The notes under the pieces were generated by a model that had not been told where the DNA came from, ran no database searches, and saw only the letters and a list, made by a program, of their open reading frames with translations. A DNA stretch of 64,000 bases from Dyella lipolytica (GTDB taxonomy: Bacteria > Pseudomonadota > Gammaproteobacteria > Xanthomonadales > Rhodanobacteraceae), in contig NZ_BSNQ01000002.1 of NCBI RefSeq assembly GCF_030160075.1, positions 1-64,000 on the forward strand, read 5' to 3'. A program made the position numbers and the translations under genes. Shown here piece by piece: positions 1 through 8,800 of the stretch; within the stretch, counting starts at the first letter, position 1; every line of letters starts with the position of its first letter.

Positions 1-12
1 TGTCAAAGATCA
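1..12 (-). promoter_or_regulatory. boxA-like antitermination element of an rRNA leader
   Basis: Read leftward the sequence is TGATCTTTGACA. It matches the gammaproteobacterial rrn boxA (TGCTCTTTAACA) at 10 of 12 positions and lies about 60 nt downstream of a strong leftward promoter. This position and sequence are typical of a 16S leader, so the 16S gene should begin just left of the window. That gene is inferred, not seen. Confidence 0.75.
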
Positions 13-72
13 ACCACTTGCAGTCCGTTTCTCGAACCGCCCCGAAGACCTTTCGTCCCGGGTGAGCCGCCC

Positions 73-100
73 ATTCTACATCCCTTTCACCTTCCGTCAA
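73..100 (-). promoter_or_regulatory. rRNA operon promoter, proximal copy
   Basis: On the minus strand TTGACG (100-95) is followed by a 16-nt spacer and TAGAAT (78-73). Both hexamers are one mismatch from sigma-70 consensus. Transcription would run left into a leader that carries the boxA element at the window edge. Together with the upstream copy this makes a tandem rrn-type promoter region. Confidence 0.8.
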
Positions 101-165
101 CACCTTCGGCGATGTGTTTTTGCCGGGGAGTTGCCGTGCGAGAGGGTGCAGCGGCGGGGTGGCGA

Positions 166-225
166 ATACTAGGGAGAGCCTGCCTTTTTGGCAAGCGATT
201 TTCTAAATTTTTTTCTAGCTTGACG
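166..225 (-). promoter_or_regulatory. rRNA operon promoter, distal copy with A/T-rich upstream element
   Basis: On the minus strand TTGCCA (194-189) and TAGTAT (171-166) are separated by exactly 17 nt. Just upstream (about 196-220) lies an A/T-rich tract resembling an UP element, unusual for this GC-rich sequence. It sits about 90 nt upstream of the proximal copy and points the same way. Confidence 0.65.
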
Positions 226-267
226 CTAAGCGTTTGTTCTCGCTGGATCTCGTGAAACGCTTGCGTG

Positions 268-293
268 TACGCGACGACCACTGCCGTCGCGTA
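268..293 (-). terminator. hairpin after tyrS
   Basis: TACGCGACG (268-276) and CGTCGCGTA (285-293) form a perfect 9-bp stem with an 8-nt loop, 5 nt after the tyrS stop. No T tract follows on the minus strand, so it may be a weak terminator or an mRNA 3' end structure separating tyrS from the rrn promoters. A second inverted repeat, AAGCGTTT/AAACGCTT at 228-262, follows. Confidence 0.5.
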
Positions 294-297
294 AGGC

Positions 298-1509
298 TCA
301 CGCCTGAGTCAACAGCACGCGCGCGAAGTTGCGCTTGCCGACTTGCAGCACTGCTTCAAATCCGGGCGCGAAAATGCGTTGCGCATCTTCGACGACTTCA
401 GCGTCGATACGTACGGCACGCTCCTTAAGCTTGCGGTTCGCCTCGGAGTTGCTGGCAGTCAGGCCCGCCGCAGTCAACAGTGCCGGCAGACGCAGCCCGT
501 CGACCGGAACAGCGATCTCGGTCAGCGGAAGCAGACTGGTATCACCTTCGCCGCGCACCACCGCGTGCCAACCGGCAATCGCCTGATCTGCGGCAGCGGA
601 GTCGTGGAAACGCGTAGCCAGTTCGCGGGCAAGGCGTAGCTTGGCATCGCGAGGATTGAGGGCACCACTGGCTACGTCGTGCTTCATCCGCGCGAGCTCA
701 TCGATCGATACCTCGAAGCTGAGCAGCTCGAACCAGCGCCACATCAGCTCATCGCCGATCTTCAGCGTCTTGGTGACGATATCGATGGCCGGCTCATTAA
801 TGCCGATGTAGTTGCCCAACGACTTGGACATCTTATTGACGCCGTCCAGACCTTCGAGCAGCGGCATGGTGAGTACGATCTGCGGCGGCTGGCCGTGATG
901 CTCCTGCAACCCGCGCCCCATCAGCAAGTTGAACTTCTGGTCGGTACCACCGAGCTCGACGTCGCACTTGAGCGCGACCGAGTCGTAGCCCTGCACCAGC
1001 GGATAGAGGAATTCGTGAATGGCGATCGGTTGCTGCGACGCGTAACGCTTGGCGAAATCGTCGCGTTCGAGCATGCGCGCCACCGTATGCTGCGCCGCCA
1101 GCTTGATCATGTCGGCTGCGGTCATCTTGCCGAACCATTCGGAGTTGAAGCGCAGCTCGGTCTTTTCGCGATCCAACACCTTATAAACCTGCTCTGCGTA
1201 GGTCTCGGCATTCGCCTGTACATCCTCGCGAGTCAGCGGCTTGCGCGTGACGTTCTTGCCAGTGGGATCGCCGATCATGCCCGTGAAGTCGCCGATCAGA
1301 AAAATCACCTGATGCCCGAGATCCTGAAACTGGCGCATTTTGTTGAGCAACACGGTGTGGCCCAGGTGCAGATCCGGCGCTGTGGGATCGAAGCCGGCCT
1401 TGATCCGCAAAGGGCGCCCAAGCTTCAGGCGCTCGGCCAATTCCTCTTGCTTGATGATCTCGTCGGCGCCGCGCGCAATGATGGCTAGCGCCTGCTCAAG
1501 CTCGTTCAT
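298..1509 (-). CDS. tyrS: tyrosyl-tRNA synthetase
   Basis: Charges tRNA-Tyr with tyrosine in the cytoplasm. The 403-residue product has the class I signatures: HLGH near residue 48 in the Rossmann fold and KMSKS near residue 229. A C-terminal S4-type RNA-binding domain covers about residues 335-400. The KMSKS form, rather than the KFGKT of E. coli TyrS, places it in the TyrZ-like subgroup. A GAGGG ribosome site lies about 5 nt before the ATG. It is transcribed toward the rrn promoters, a neighbourhood common in Xanthomonadales. Confidence 0.97.
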   Translation of the reverse strand: MNELEQALAIIARGADEIIKQEELAERLKLGRPLRIKAGFDPTAPDLHLGHTVLLNKMRQFQDLGHQVIFLIGDFTGMIGDPTGKNVTRKPLTREDVQANAETYAEQVYKVLDREKTELRFNSEWFGKMTAADMIKLAAQHTVARMLERDDFAKRYASQQPIAIHEFLYPLVQGYDSVALKCDVELGGTDQKFNLLMGRGLQEHHGQPPQIVLTMPLLEGLDGVNKMSKSLGNYIGINEPAIDIVTKTLKIGDELMWRWFELLSFEVSIDELARMKHDVASGALNPRDAKLRLARELATRFHDSAAADQAIAGWHAVVRGEGDTSLLPLTEIAVPVDGLRLPALLTAAGLTASNSEANRKLKERAVRIDAEVVEDAQRIFAPGFEAVLQVGKRNFARVLLTQA

Positions 1510-1620
1510 GAAACCCTCGTGATTTAGTTGCTTAGGCAGCCAATAAAGTGACGGCCACCCTTAATGGCGTTAATTGTGCGTTAACTGGAAATCTCGCGCA
1601 AACCCTTGATGGAAAAGGCG

Positions 1621-1650
1621 TTGACGCCCTTTACACAAGCTCGTTATGGT
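1621..1650 (+). promoter_or_regulatory. sigma-70 promoter for the M23 peptidase gene
   Basis: TTGACG (1621-1626), an 18-nt spacer and TATGGT (1645-1650) lie 70 nt upstream of the peptidase start, in the divergent gap to tyrS. Assigned by motif and spacing only. Confidence 0.5.
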
Positions 1651-1719
1651 ACCGGCAATTGATACTTTGTACCGCAGGGGCGGCTGGGCGATGAATAATA
1701 AGAATCAGGTCAACTAGCG

Positions 1720-3165
1720 ATGGCAGACGGCAAACAAGACGCGCGCATGGCGCGCAAATTGGCCATCCGCCGTAAGGCACAACATCGCCACTCGCACTTC
1801 TACCAACACTGCTCTCACTGGTCGTTCAATCGGCACAGTGAGGGCGAGCCTATCCATTGGTATCGCGAACGTTGGATGCTAGCAGCGACAGCACTGTTGA
1901 TCACGGTGCTTTCCGGCTTCCTGATTCCCGCATGGGCCACCGCGATGAAGCCTGCAACGGTCGAGCCGGTGGAGCACACGTTGCTACCGCTCGCGTTGCC
2001 GAAAATCGAAGCCCCCACGCTCAAGGCGCCGGCCGTTGAAGACTGGCACATCGTGCAGGTGCGCCCCGGCGAGACACTTTCGGACATCTTCAAGGATCAG
2101 GGCCTGAGCCTTACGGACTTGCAGCACGTGGTAGACAACGCCGGCGATGCGAAGACGGCGTTGCACAACATTCACCCCGGCCAGGAATTCGATTTCCTGA
2201 TCGGCCGCAATGGCAAACTCGAAGGCATTCGCTTCGACAAGGACGAAGCCACGCGCGCGATCATTCGCCTCGACAGCGCCGCACCAGGTGCAACAACGGT
2301 AGCTCGCACTGTGGAAACGCGCGAACAGGTCGCACATGGCGTGATCCAGGACTCGTTGTTCGCCGCCGCCAACAAGGCCGGCATGAGCAATGCGATGGTG
2401 ATCAAGCTCGCCGATCTGTTCAAGTACGACGTCGACTTCGTGCAAGACCTGCGCGTGGGCGACAGCTTCACCGTGGTTTACGACAACGTGTATCGCGACG
2501 GCGCCTATTTGCGCGAAGGCGACATTGTCGCAGCGGAATTCGTCAATCAGGGGCATCGCTATACCGCCTATCGTTTCAAGCGCGCGGACGGCAGCGATGG
2601 TTGGTTTAGCGAAGATGGCCGTCCTATCCAAAAATCCTTCCTGCGCATTCCTGTGGATTTCACCCGCATCTCCTCGCCCTTCAGCGCGGCCCGCATGCAC
2701 CCGATTCTCGGCTTGATGCGCGCACACAAGGGCGTGGACTACGCTGCACCGACCGGCACGCCCATCCACGCAGCGGGTGACGGCGTCATCAAGTTCCGCG
2801 GCTGGATGAATGGTTACGGCAACTTCGTGATCATCCAGCACAACGCGCAAATCAGCACGGCTTATGGCCACATGTCCCGCTTCGCCACCGAACGCGTAGG
2901 CCAACATGTGCGGCAGGGTGAAGTGATCGGCTACGTCGGCATGACCGGCCTGGCCACCGGCCCTCATCTGCACTACGAATTCCGCGTGGACGGTGTGCAG
3001 CGCAATCCGCAGACAGTCACACTGCCGAAACCCGAACCCCTGCCGGGAATGCAGATGGCGCAGTTCCAGAGCAAAGTGGTGAAACCACAGCTGGCGCGCC
3101 TGATGGAAATCGACAACAACTACAAGCTCGCGCGCGCCGAATCCACCAAGCGTAGCGACGACTGA
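1720..3165 (+). CDS. M23 family metallopeptidase with LysM/OapA-like region (murein endopeptidase, MepM-like)
   Basis: Envelope peptidoglycan hydrolase, 481 residues. The N terminus is basic (about 1-50), then one membrane segment (about 53-72), then a LysM-like stretch (about 105-150), then a C-terminal M23 domain (about 320-425). Zinc ligands are visible as H336 and D340 (HKGVD) and H418 of an HLH motif, so the enzyme looks active. The family cleaves cross-links in murein. It ends 8 nt before anmK, which suggests co-transcription and links it to murein turnover. An in-frame ATG at 1747 is an alternative start. Confidence 0.9.
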   Translation: MADGKQDARMARKLAIRRKAQHRHSHFYQHCSHWSFNRHSEGEPIHWYRERWMLAATALLITVLSGFLIPAWATAMKPATVEPVEHTLLPLALPKIEAPTLKAPAVEDWHIVQVRPGETLSDIFKDQGLSLTDLQHVVDNAGDAKTALHNIHPGQEFDFLIGRNGKLEGIRFDKDEATRAIIRLDSAAPGATTVARTVETREQVAHGVIQDSLFAAANKAGMSNAMVIKLADLFKYDVDFVQDLRVGDSFTVVYDNVYRDGAYLREGDIVAAEFVNQGHRYTAYRFKRADGSDGWFSEDGRPIQKSFLRIPVDFTRISSPFSAARMHPILGLMRAHKGVDYAAPTGTPIHAAGDGVIKFRGWMNGYGNFVIIQHNAQISTAYGHMSRFATERVGQHVRQGEVIGYVGMTGLATGPHLHYEFRVDGVQRNPQTVTLPKPEPLPGMQMAQFQSKVVKPQLARLMEIDNNYKLARAESTKRSDD

Positions 3166-3173
3166 GCCATTGT

Positions 3174-4301
3174 GTGACTGATGTTTCGGCGCTCTATATC
3201 GGCCTGATCTCCGGCACCAGTGTCGACGGCATCGACGCCGCACTGGTGAGCTTTGAGCAGGACCGCCCGCAGCTGGTTCACGCACTGACTCATCCTTGGC
3301 CGGAAGCCATGCGCGAGCAGATCTTGCGTGTTGCGCAGGACGAAACGAAACTCGACCTCGATGCTTACGGGCGGCTTGATGTCGCCATCGGCCAAATGTT
3401 TGCCGACGCGGTGAAAGAGCTTCTCACCCAAAGCGGAACACCAGCGGTATCCGTGCGTGCCATTGGTTCGCATGGCCAGACGATTCGTCATAGGCCATCC
3501 GGCGAGTATCCGTTTACGCTGCAGATTGGCGATTCGAGCGTGATCGCCGAGCGCAGCACCATCGACGTCGTGGCGGATTTTCGTCGCGCCGATGTCGCCG
3601 CGGGTGGTCAAGGTGCGCCGCTGCTGCCTGCCGTGCATGCGATGTTGCTGGCTCGACCTGGCCACACGCGCGTCGTGCTTAATCTTGGCGGCATCGCCAA
3701 CATTACGGTGTTGTCGGCCAATGGCCACGTGTCCGGATTCGACACCGGGCCTGCCAACGGTCTGCTCGATGCATGGTCTCTACGGCATCGCGGCGAGGCA
3801 TTCGATCGTGGTGGTGCATTCGCCGCAAGCGGACGCATGGATGAAGCGTTGCTGGCGAACCTGCTCGAAGATCCGTACTTTGCGCTGCCGCCGCCCAAGA
3901 GCACCGGGCGCGAACACTTTCACCTCGGATGGCTGGACGCACGGTTAGGATCGGCAACCTTTTCCCCGGCGGACGTTCAGGCCACACTGCTCGAACTCAC
4001 CGCGAAAAGCGTTGCGAATGCGATTGCGGAACATGCCGGCGATGCGTCCGACGTGCTGCTTTGCGGCGGCGGTGTGCATAACGGGGCATTGGTGCAACGG
4101 CTGCGCGAGTTGCTCCACCCGCGCGAGCTGACCAGCACCGGTACCCAAGGCATCGATCCGGACTATTTGGAGGCCACTGCGTTTGCGTGGCTCGCACGGC
4201 AGCGTTTGCTTGGACTTCCCGGCAACTTACCTGCTGTCACCGGTGCGCGTGGACCTCGCGTGTTGGGCGCTGTTTACGCAGCACCGCGCACATCACGCTG
4301 A
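3174..4301 (+). CDS. anmK: anhydro-N-acetylmuramic acid kinase
   Basis: Phosphorylates and opens 1,6-anhydroMurNAc to MurNAc-6-phosphate during peptidoglycan recycling. The 375-residue protein opens with the phosphate-binding loop GLISGTSVDG, followed by GSHGQTIRH, GGIANITVL and DTGPANGLLD, all typical of AnmK in the ASKHA kinase fold. The start is GTG, 8 nt after the M23 peptidase stop. Its 3' end overlaps by 28 nt, tail to tail, with the small ribbon-helix-helix gene on the other strand. With ampG nearby it forms a recycling cluster. Confidence 0.96.
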   Translation: MTDVSALYIGLISGTSVDGIDAALVSFEQDRPQLVHALTHPWPEAMREQILRVAQDETKLDLDAYGRLDVAIGQMFADAVKELLTQSGTPAVSVRAIGSHGQTIRHRPSGEYPFTLQIGDSSVIAERSTIDVVADFRRADVAAGGQGAPLLPAVHAMLLARPGHTRVVLNLGGIANITVLSANGHVSGFDTGPANGLLDAWSLRHRGEAFDRGGAFAASGRMDEALLANLLEDPYFALPPPKSTGREHFHLGWLDARLGSATFSPADVQATLLELTAKSVANAIAEHAGDASDVLLCGGGVHNGALVQRLRELLHPRELTSTGTQGIDPDYLEATAFAWLARQRLLGLPGNLPAVTGARGPRVLGAVYAAPRTSR

Positions 4302-4609
4302 TCAATATCGAACAGTTCGCCTACGCCGCCGTTGACCGGCGCAAGTTGTTCGGACCGCGCCACCGTAAGCGCCTGCATGGCCTCTTGGAAAGCGGCCTGT
4401 TCGCTCGCATCCCATTGCCCGCCTGGCGCGGTGAGGTCTCTCGATTCACGCAGGTTTTCGGCCAAAAGTCCGCTGCTTTCGGACACACCCAGACCGTGCC
4501 GCAGCGCCTGCAGCACTACGTCGTTAGTCGACCATTGACGCTCTTTGGCAAGCACTTTGATGCGCTCCGCCATCAGTCGATCGATGTGACGAATCATGAT
4601 ATCCGGCAT
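4274..4609 (-). CDS. ribbon-helix-helix (Arc/FitA-like) small protein
   Basis: A 111-residue protein. The first 40 residues, starting MPDIMIRHIDRLMAERIKVL, look like a ribbon-helix-helix DNA-binding fold, as in FitA/Arc antitoxin-type regulators. The remainder is acidic and unassigned. I chose the start at 4609 because GGAG lies 10 nt upstream; a longer frame reaches 4675. It overlaps the end of anmK by 28 nt in convergent orientation. No PIN or other toxin gene is adjacent, so it may be an orphan regulator. Confidence 0.7.
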   Translation of the reverse strand: MPDIMIRHIDRLMAERIKVLAKERQWSTNDVVLQALRHGLGVSESSGLLAENLRESRDLTAPGGQWDASEQAAFQEAMQALTVARSEQLAPVNGGVGELFDIDQRDVRGAA

Positions 4610-4748
4610 ATGGCGTCGCTCCGTGCCATGTAGCCCCTGTTGGCTGATCGTCGCCAACTGCGCGGTGGCTGGCAATTGCCATCACGGCGATCCGTGGGCC
4701 AGTTGGCATTCGGGATGTGAACGCGTTTGCGGCCACGCCTTGGCCACT

Positions 4749-6044
4749 CTAAGCGGGCACTGGCTCGTCGTAACGAAAGCGCCGCCACAAGCAAGCGAAC
4801 AAGAACATCGCCGGCAGTATCGATATCACGGTTATAGCGAAATAACCGCCATAACCGAGCACGGTAACAATGCCGCCAGCGAAAAACCCGAGTGCTTTGC
4901 CAGGAAGGTTTACCAACGAACTCAGCAATGCGTATTGCGTTGCTGTGTGCTGCCGATTGACCAACAACGACAGGAACGCCACGGTAGGAGGCCCGAGCAG
5001 GCCCTCGCCAAAGTTCTGGCCGGAGATGGCTACTGTGAGCATCGGCAGACTACCGTGGTGATGCAGTAACAACAGATAAAATAGGTTGCTGCAACTCTCT
5101 AGCACGATCGCTACGCCCAGTGTGCGCCACGCGCCCCAGCGCGCTACTGCCGCGCCGCCGACAAACGCGCCGACAATGCCAATCCATACCCCATAGATCT
5201 TGGTGACCGCACCGATCTCAGTCTTGCTGAAGCCCATGTCGCGCATGAACGGATTAAAGATGGTGCCAATGGACTGTTCAGGCAACTTGAACAGCAGGAT
5301 GAACAACAACGTCAGTCCTGCTATGGCCCAGCCGTACCTGCGGAAAAAATCCGCGAATGGATCGATCACGCTCTCGCGCATCGCCGCGCGCCAATTGGCC
5401 GGCGCAGCGCGATACACATCCGGCTCGGGCATCGTCAGCGTAGTGACAACCGGCAACAGCATCGCCGCGGCCATCAGCATGTACACCCATGACCAGGCGA
5501 TGTGATCGGCGAGGATCAGCGCCAGCGCGCCGGCCACCAGTAAGCCCAACCGATAGCCAAGCGAATAGGTTGCCACCAGCGCACCCTGCGCGGAGGGCGG
5601 GGCGATCTCGATGCGGTACGCGTCCACCGCGATGTCTTGGGTAGCGCCCATGAAGGCCACCAGCAGAGTCGCCGGCACGAACAAGTCCAGCTGGTGCGGC
5701 GTGAGCAGCGCCATCAGCAAAAGCCCGGCGATCACTCCCATCTGTGCAAAAAGCAGCCAGCCTCGACGCTGACCCAGTCGCGAAAACAGGGGCAGCCGCC
5801 AGTGGTCGAGCAACGGTGCCCACACGAATTTGAAAGCGTAGGTCATGCCGGCGCTGGCGATCATCGTGATGTCCTTCAGCACGACACCGCTTTCCTTCAG
5901 CCAGAGCGCCAGCGTGACGGATACCAGCAGGAATGGGAGGCCGGAGGAGAACCCCAGCAAGCACATTGTCCAAGCCGCCGGTTGCGAGAACGCCCGCCAC
6001 ATCGACGGCTTGCGCGGCGCCGGCGCGGCGACCTCAGTCCGCAT
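4749..6044 (-). CDS. ampG: AmpG-family muropeptide permease (MFS)
   Basis: Inner-membrane major facilitator carrier that imports GlcNAc-anhydroMurNAc peptides for cell-wall recycling. The 431-residue protein has about 12 hydrophobic segments. The N-terminal stretch has the AmpG pattern: substrate-channel helix FSSGLPFLLV, then FVWAPLLDHW, then an RLGQRRGW loop. The start overlaps the xthA stop by 11 nt, so the two are probably co-transcribed. Its position two genes from anmK fits the same pathway. Confidence 0.92.
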   Translation of the reverse strand: MRTEVAAPAPRKPSMWRAFSQPAAWTMCLLGFSSGLPFLLVSVTLALWLKESGVVLKDITMIASAGMTYAFKFVWAPLLDHWRLPLFSRLGQRRGWLLFAQMGVIAGLLLMALLTPHQLDLFVPATLLVAFMGATQDIAVDAYRIEIAPPSAQGALVATYSLGYRLGLLVAGALALILADHIAWSWVYMLMAAAMLLPVVTTLTMPEPDVYRAAPANWRAAMRESVIDPFADFFRRYGWAIAGLTLLFILLFKLPEQSIGTIFNPFMRDMGFSKTEIGAVTKIYGVWIGIVGAFVGGAAVARWGAWRTLGVAIVLESCSNLFYLLLLHHHGSLPMLTVAISGQNFGEGLLGPPTVAFLSLLVNRQHTATQYALLSSLVNLPGKALGFFAGGIVTVLGYGGYFAITVISILPAMFLFACLWRRFRYDEPVPA

Positions 6045-6804
6045 AGTCGACCGTATACGGCGCGTGGTCGGAGAAGCGTTCGTCGCGATAGATCGAGCAG
6101 TGTTTGAGGCGCTCGCGTAGCGAAGGCGTCACTACCTGATAGTCGATACGCCATCCCACATTGTTCTCACGAGCGCGCCCGCGATTGGACCACCATGTGT
6201 ACTCCACCGTGTCCGGCTTCAGCGCGCGGAAACTGTCGACCCATCCACGTTGCTTGAACAGCAGATCGAGCCATGCGCGCTCTTCGGGCAGGCAGCCGGA
6301 ATTCTTCTGGTTGGAACTCCAGTTCTTGATGTCGTCCTTGGTATGCACAATGTTCCAGTCGCCGCAGATGACGTAATCGCGCTTGCTCTTGAGCCACTTG
6401 TCGAAGATCGGCGTGATCCATTCCATCACCTTGAACTTGAACTGCTGACGTTCGTCGCCCGACGATCCGGAGGGTACGTACAGCGACACGACGCTGAGAT
6501 TGCCGAAACGTGCTTCGACGTAGCGCCCTTCGTTGTCGAACTCATCCCAGCCCAGTTCGGTCAGCACTTTGTCGGGTTCGCGCTTGGCGTAGATAGCTAC
6601 CCCGCTGTAGCCCTTTTTGCTGCTGGCATCGCGATAAAAGCAATGGTGTCCGTCGGGACGAAACATGGGATCGGTAAGCTGGTCCTCCTGCGCCTTGGTT
6701 TCCTGCAGGCAAACCACGTCGGCGTGCTGTTTGCGTAACCACTCGAACACACCTTTGTTCGCGGCCGAACGGATGCCATTGGCGTTCAGGCTGATAATGC
6801 GCAT
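6034..6804 (-). CDS. xthA: exodeoxyribonuclease III
   Basis: AP endonuclease and 3'-5' exonuclease of base excision repair. The 256-residue product is normal length for Xth. It starts MRIISLNANGIRSA, with the metal-binding LQETKAQ motif, the GDWNIVHT catalytic stretch and a C-terminal SDHAPYTVDY. AGGA lies 6 nt before the ATG. It overlaps ampG by 11 nt and diverges from the acetyltransferase gene across 42 nt. Confidence 0.96.
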   Translation of the reverse strand: MRIISLNANGIRSAANKGVFEWLRKQHADVVCLQETKAQEDQLTDPMFRPDGHHCFYRDASSKKGYSGVAIYAKREPDKVLTELGWDEFDNEGRYVEARFGNLSVVSLYVPSGSSGDERQQFKFKVMEWITPIFDKWLKSKRDYVICGDWNIVHTKDDIKNWSSNQKNSGCLPEERAWLDLLFKQRGWVDSFRALKPDTVEYTWWSNRGRARENNVGWRIDYQVVTPSLRERLKHCSIYRDERFSDHAPYTVDYAD

Positions 6805-6846
6805 GGGCCTTCCTTAAGAGTCGGTTACGGTCTCTGATATTGCGCC

Positions 6847-7353
6847 ATGATAGCAACCATGTACGAGTTGCCTGCCATCCGCGTTGTGCCTGTCACGCCC
6901 GAATTGCGCCCGTCCCTTCTGCAGTTACAAGTGTCGCTGCCACAGCGCGATTTCGTGAGCGATATCGCGCCCTCTCTCTCCGACGCCGAAAGCTGTCCGG
7001 GCAGCACGCCTATGGCGATACTTCGCGACGGCAGTCCGGTGGGTTATTACCGCATCGAGGCTAGCGCAAGCACCGTCGTAGGGCGCGAATTCGATCCGCC
7101 CTCCGTGGGATTGCGATCGTTCTTTATCGACAGCCGCTGGCAGGGACAAGGGCTGGCATCGCAAGCTCTCACGGCGTTGATCGCCGACCTTGGCACGCGC
7201 CACCCCGAAGCCCGATTGCTGGTGCTGCTGGTGAACTGTCGCAACCTTGCCGCGCTGCGACTGTATTTGCGCGCTGGCTTCGTCGATACCGGTGAGTTGT
7301 ACCATGGCGGGCGTTCCGGGCCGCAACACTTGCTGTGGCGTGCCCTACCCTGA
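6847..7353 (+). CDS. GNAT family N-acetyltransferase
   Basis: A 168-residue acetyl-CoA-dependent transferase of unknown substrate. The acetyl-CoA loop is visible as [14 protein letters not shown] around residues 97-110. The downstream [16 protein letters not shown] (about 135-150) is the conserved beta5/alpha4 region of the fold. It lies 25 nt before pyrE on the same strand. No ribosome site is obvious at the first ATG; an in-frame ATG at 6859 is possible. Confidence 0.85.
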   Translation: MIATMYELPAIRVVPVTPELRPSLLQLQVSLPQRDFVSDIAPSLSDAESCPGSTPMAILRDGSPVGYYRIEASASTVVGREFDPPSVGLRSFFIDSRWQGQGLASQALTALIADLGTRHPEARLLVLLVNCRNLAALRLYLRAGFVDTGELYHGGRSGPQHLLWRALP

Positions 7354-7378
7354 CTTTGAACTACCGCGAGAACCACCC

Positions 7379-8026
7379 GTGCACGATTACCAACGCGACT
7401 TCATCGAACTCACTCTCCAGCGCGATGTACTGCGCTTTGGCGAATTCACGCTCAAATCCGGCCGCCTGAGTCCTTATTTCTTCAACATGGGCCGCATCGA
7501 CTCCGGCGCTGCGCTGGCTCGTCTTGGTCGTGCCTACGCCGCCGCCGTCGTGAATTCGGGACTGGACGTCGACATGCTGTTCGGCCCCGCCTACAAAGGC
7601 ATCGCGCTTGCCGCAGCTACCGCCATCGCCCTGGCTGAGCAGCATGACCGCGACCTTCCGTGGGCCTACAACCGTAAAGAAGCGAAGGATCACGGTGAAG
7701 GCGGCGTGTTGGTGGGAGCTCCGCTCAAGGGCCGCGTGCTGATCGTCGACGACGTGATGACGGCTGGCACCGCCGTGCGTGAATCCCTCGCACTCATCCG
7801 TGCGCAAGGCGCCACGCCCGCCGGTGTGCTGATTGCGCTGGATCGCCAAGAGCGCGGCCAGGGCGAACTCTCCGCAGCGCAGGAAGTGCAGCGCGATTAC
7901 GGCATCCCGGTGGTCGCCATCACTGGCTTCAGCGACGTACTGGCGTACGCCGGCGAACGGCCGGATCTGGCCGCCGAACACCAGCGCTTGCTCACCTACC
8001 GAGAGCGTTACGGCGTACGGAATTAA
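7379..8026 (+). CDS. pyrE: orotate phosphoribosyltransferase
   Basis: Makes orotidine monophosphate from orotate and PRPP in pyrimidine synthesis. The PRPP-binding motif [13 protein letters not shown] is present, as is the conserved GPAYKGI segment. I start at GTG 7379 (protein begins with the [10 protein letters not shown] stretch), giving 215 residues, close to the 213 of E. coli PyrE. The open frame runs upstream to 7247, but that part overlaps the acetyltransferase gene and has no PyrE counterpart. Confidence 0.95.
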   Translation: MHDYQRDFIELTLQRDVLRFGEFTLKSGRLSPYFFNMGRIDSGAALARLGRAYAAAVVNSGLDVDMLFGPAYKGIALAAATAIALAEQHDRDLPWAYNRKEAKDHGEGGVLVGAPLKGRVLIVDDVMTAGTAVRESLALIRAQGATPAGVLIALDRQERGQGELSAAQEVQRDYGIPVVAITGFSDVLAYAGERPDLAAEHQRLLTYRERYGVRN

Positions 8027-8099
8027 GATTCTGTCCTCGTAGCAGTGAATTCAGTCACGCTGGCACATACTTACGATCCAGCTGGTCACAACCCCCGGC

Positions 8100-8120
8100 T
8101 ATACTGGGCTGAGGAGGGGG
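8100..8120 (+). promoter_or_regulatory. -10 element and ribosome site before the DUF4124 gene
   Basis: TATACT (8100-8105) is followed closely by GAGGAGGGGG (8111-8120) and then ATG at 8123. The -35 is not clear. The strong ribosome site fixes the start of the downstream gene. Confidence 0.5.
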
Positions 8121-8122
8121 TC

Positions 8123-8776
8123 ATGCGTCGATTGGTTTTTACCGCGTCCATTGTCTTGTCGCTCGGCCTCGCTGGAGCGGCGACGGCCCAGAGCAGCGCC
8201 GGCACCGGCGTCCACTACCGCTGGGTAGATGGCAGCGGCTTGCCGCATTACAGCGACAGCCTCACCAATGACGCCGTGAAATACGGCTACGAGGTGATCA
8301 ACAACGATGGCATGGTGATCGCACACGTGGGGCGGCAACTGTCACCCACGGAACGCGCGGCGGCGCAGAAACAAGCGGCAGAAGAAGCCGCCCAGCAACG
8401 TTCCATCGATGAGCGAAAACGCGCCGATATCCAGCTGCTGAACGCCTATCCCGATGAGGACGCACTCAAGCTCGAACAGCAACAGGTGCTGGAAAACCTC
8501 GACGAGCAAATGAATACCACGCGCGTCAATCTGCACAGCCAGGATGAAGCGCTGACCGACCTGCTCAACCGCGCCGCCGACAACGAACGCGCCAAGCAGC
8601 CGGTACCGAAATTCCTCACCGACCAGATTGCTGCGCAACGCAACGTCGTTGCCAGTGAGCGCGCCCTGCTTGCGCGCCAGAAAGCAAATCGGGATGCCAT
8701 GGTGCAACAGCAGGCGCAGGAGCTGCAGCGCTATCGCGATCTGAGAGCCGCTGCCAAGGCCGATCGGGGCTACTGA
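8123..8776 (+). CDS. exported DUF4124-domain protein with coiled coil
   Basis: Probable periplasmic protein of 217 residues. A cleavable signal peptide (about 1-22, ending ATAQ) precedes the short DUF4124 module HYRWVDGSGLPHYSD (about 30-44). The rest is charged and Gln/Glu/Arg-rich and looks helical or coiled-coil (about 80-215). The function is unknown in the family. The start at 8123 has a very strong ribosome site; the frame is open back to 8045. It converges on algC with a 24-nt gap. Confidence 0.85.
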   Translation: MRRLVFTASIVLSLGLAGAATAQSSAGTGVHYRWVDGSGLPHYSDSLTNDAVKYGYEVINNDGMVIAHVGRQLSPTERAAAQKQAAEEAAQQRSIDERKRADIQLLNAYPDEDALKLEQQQVLENLDEQMNTTRVNLHSQDEALTDLLNRAADNERAKQPVPKFLTDQIAAQRNVVASERALLARQKANRDAMVQQQAQELQRYRDLRAAAKADRGY

Positions 8777-8800
8777 CTACTGATTGCCGGCCCCGCATCT

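Noticed and set aside
1984-3285. 433-codon open frame antisense to the M23 peptidase
   Set aside because: Low-complexity antisense frame; the M23 gene on the plus strand has intact catalytic motifs.
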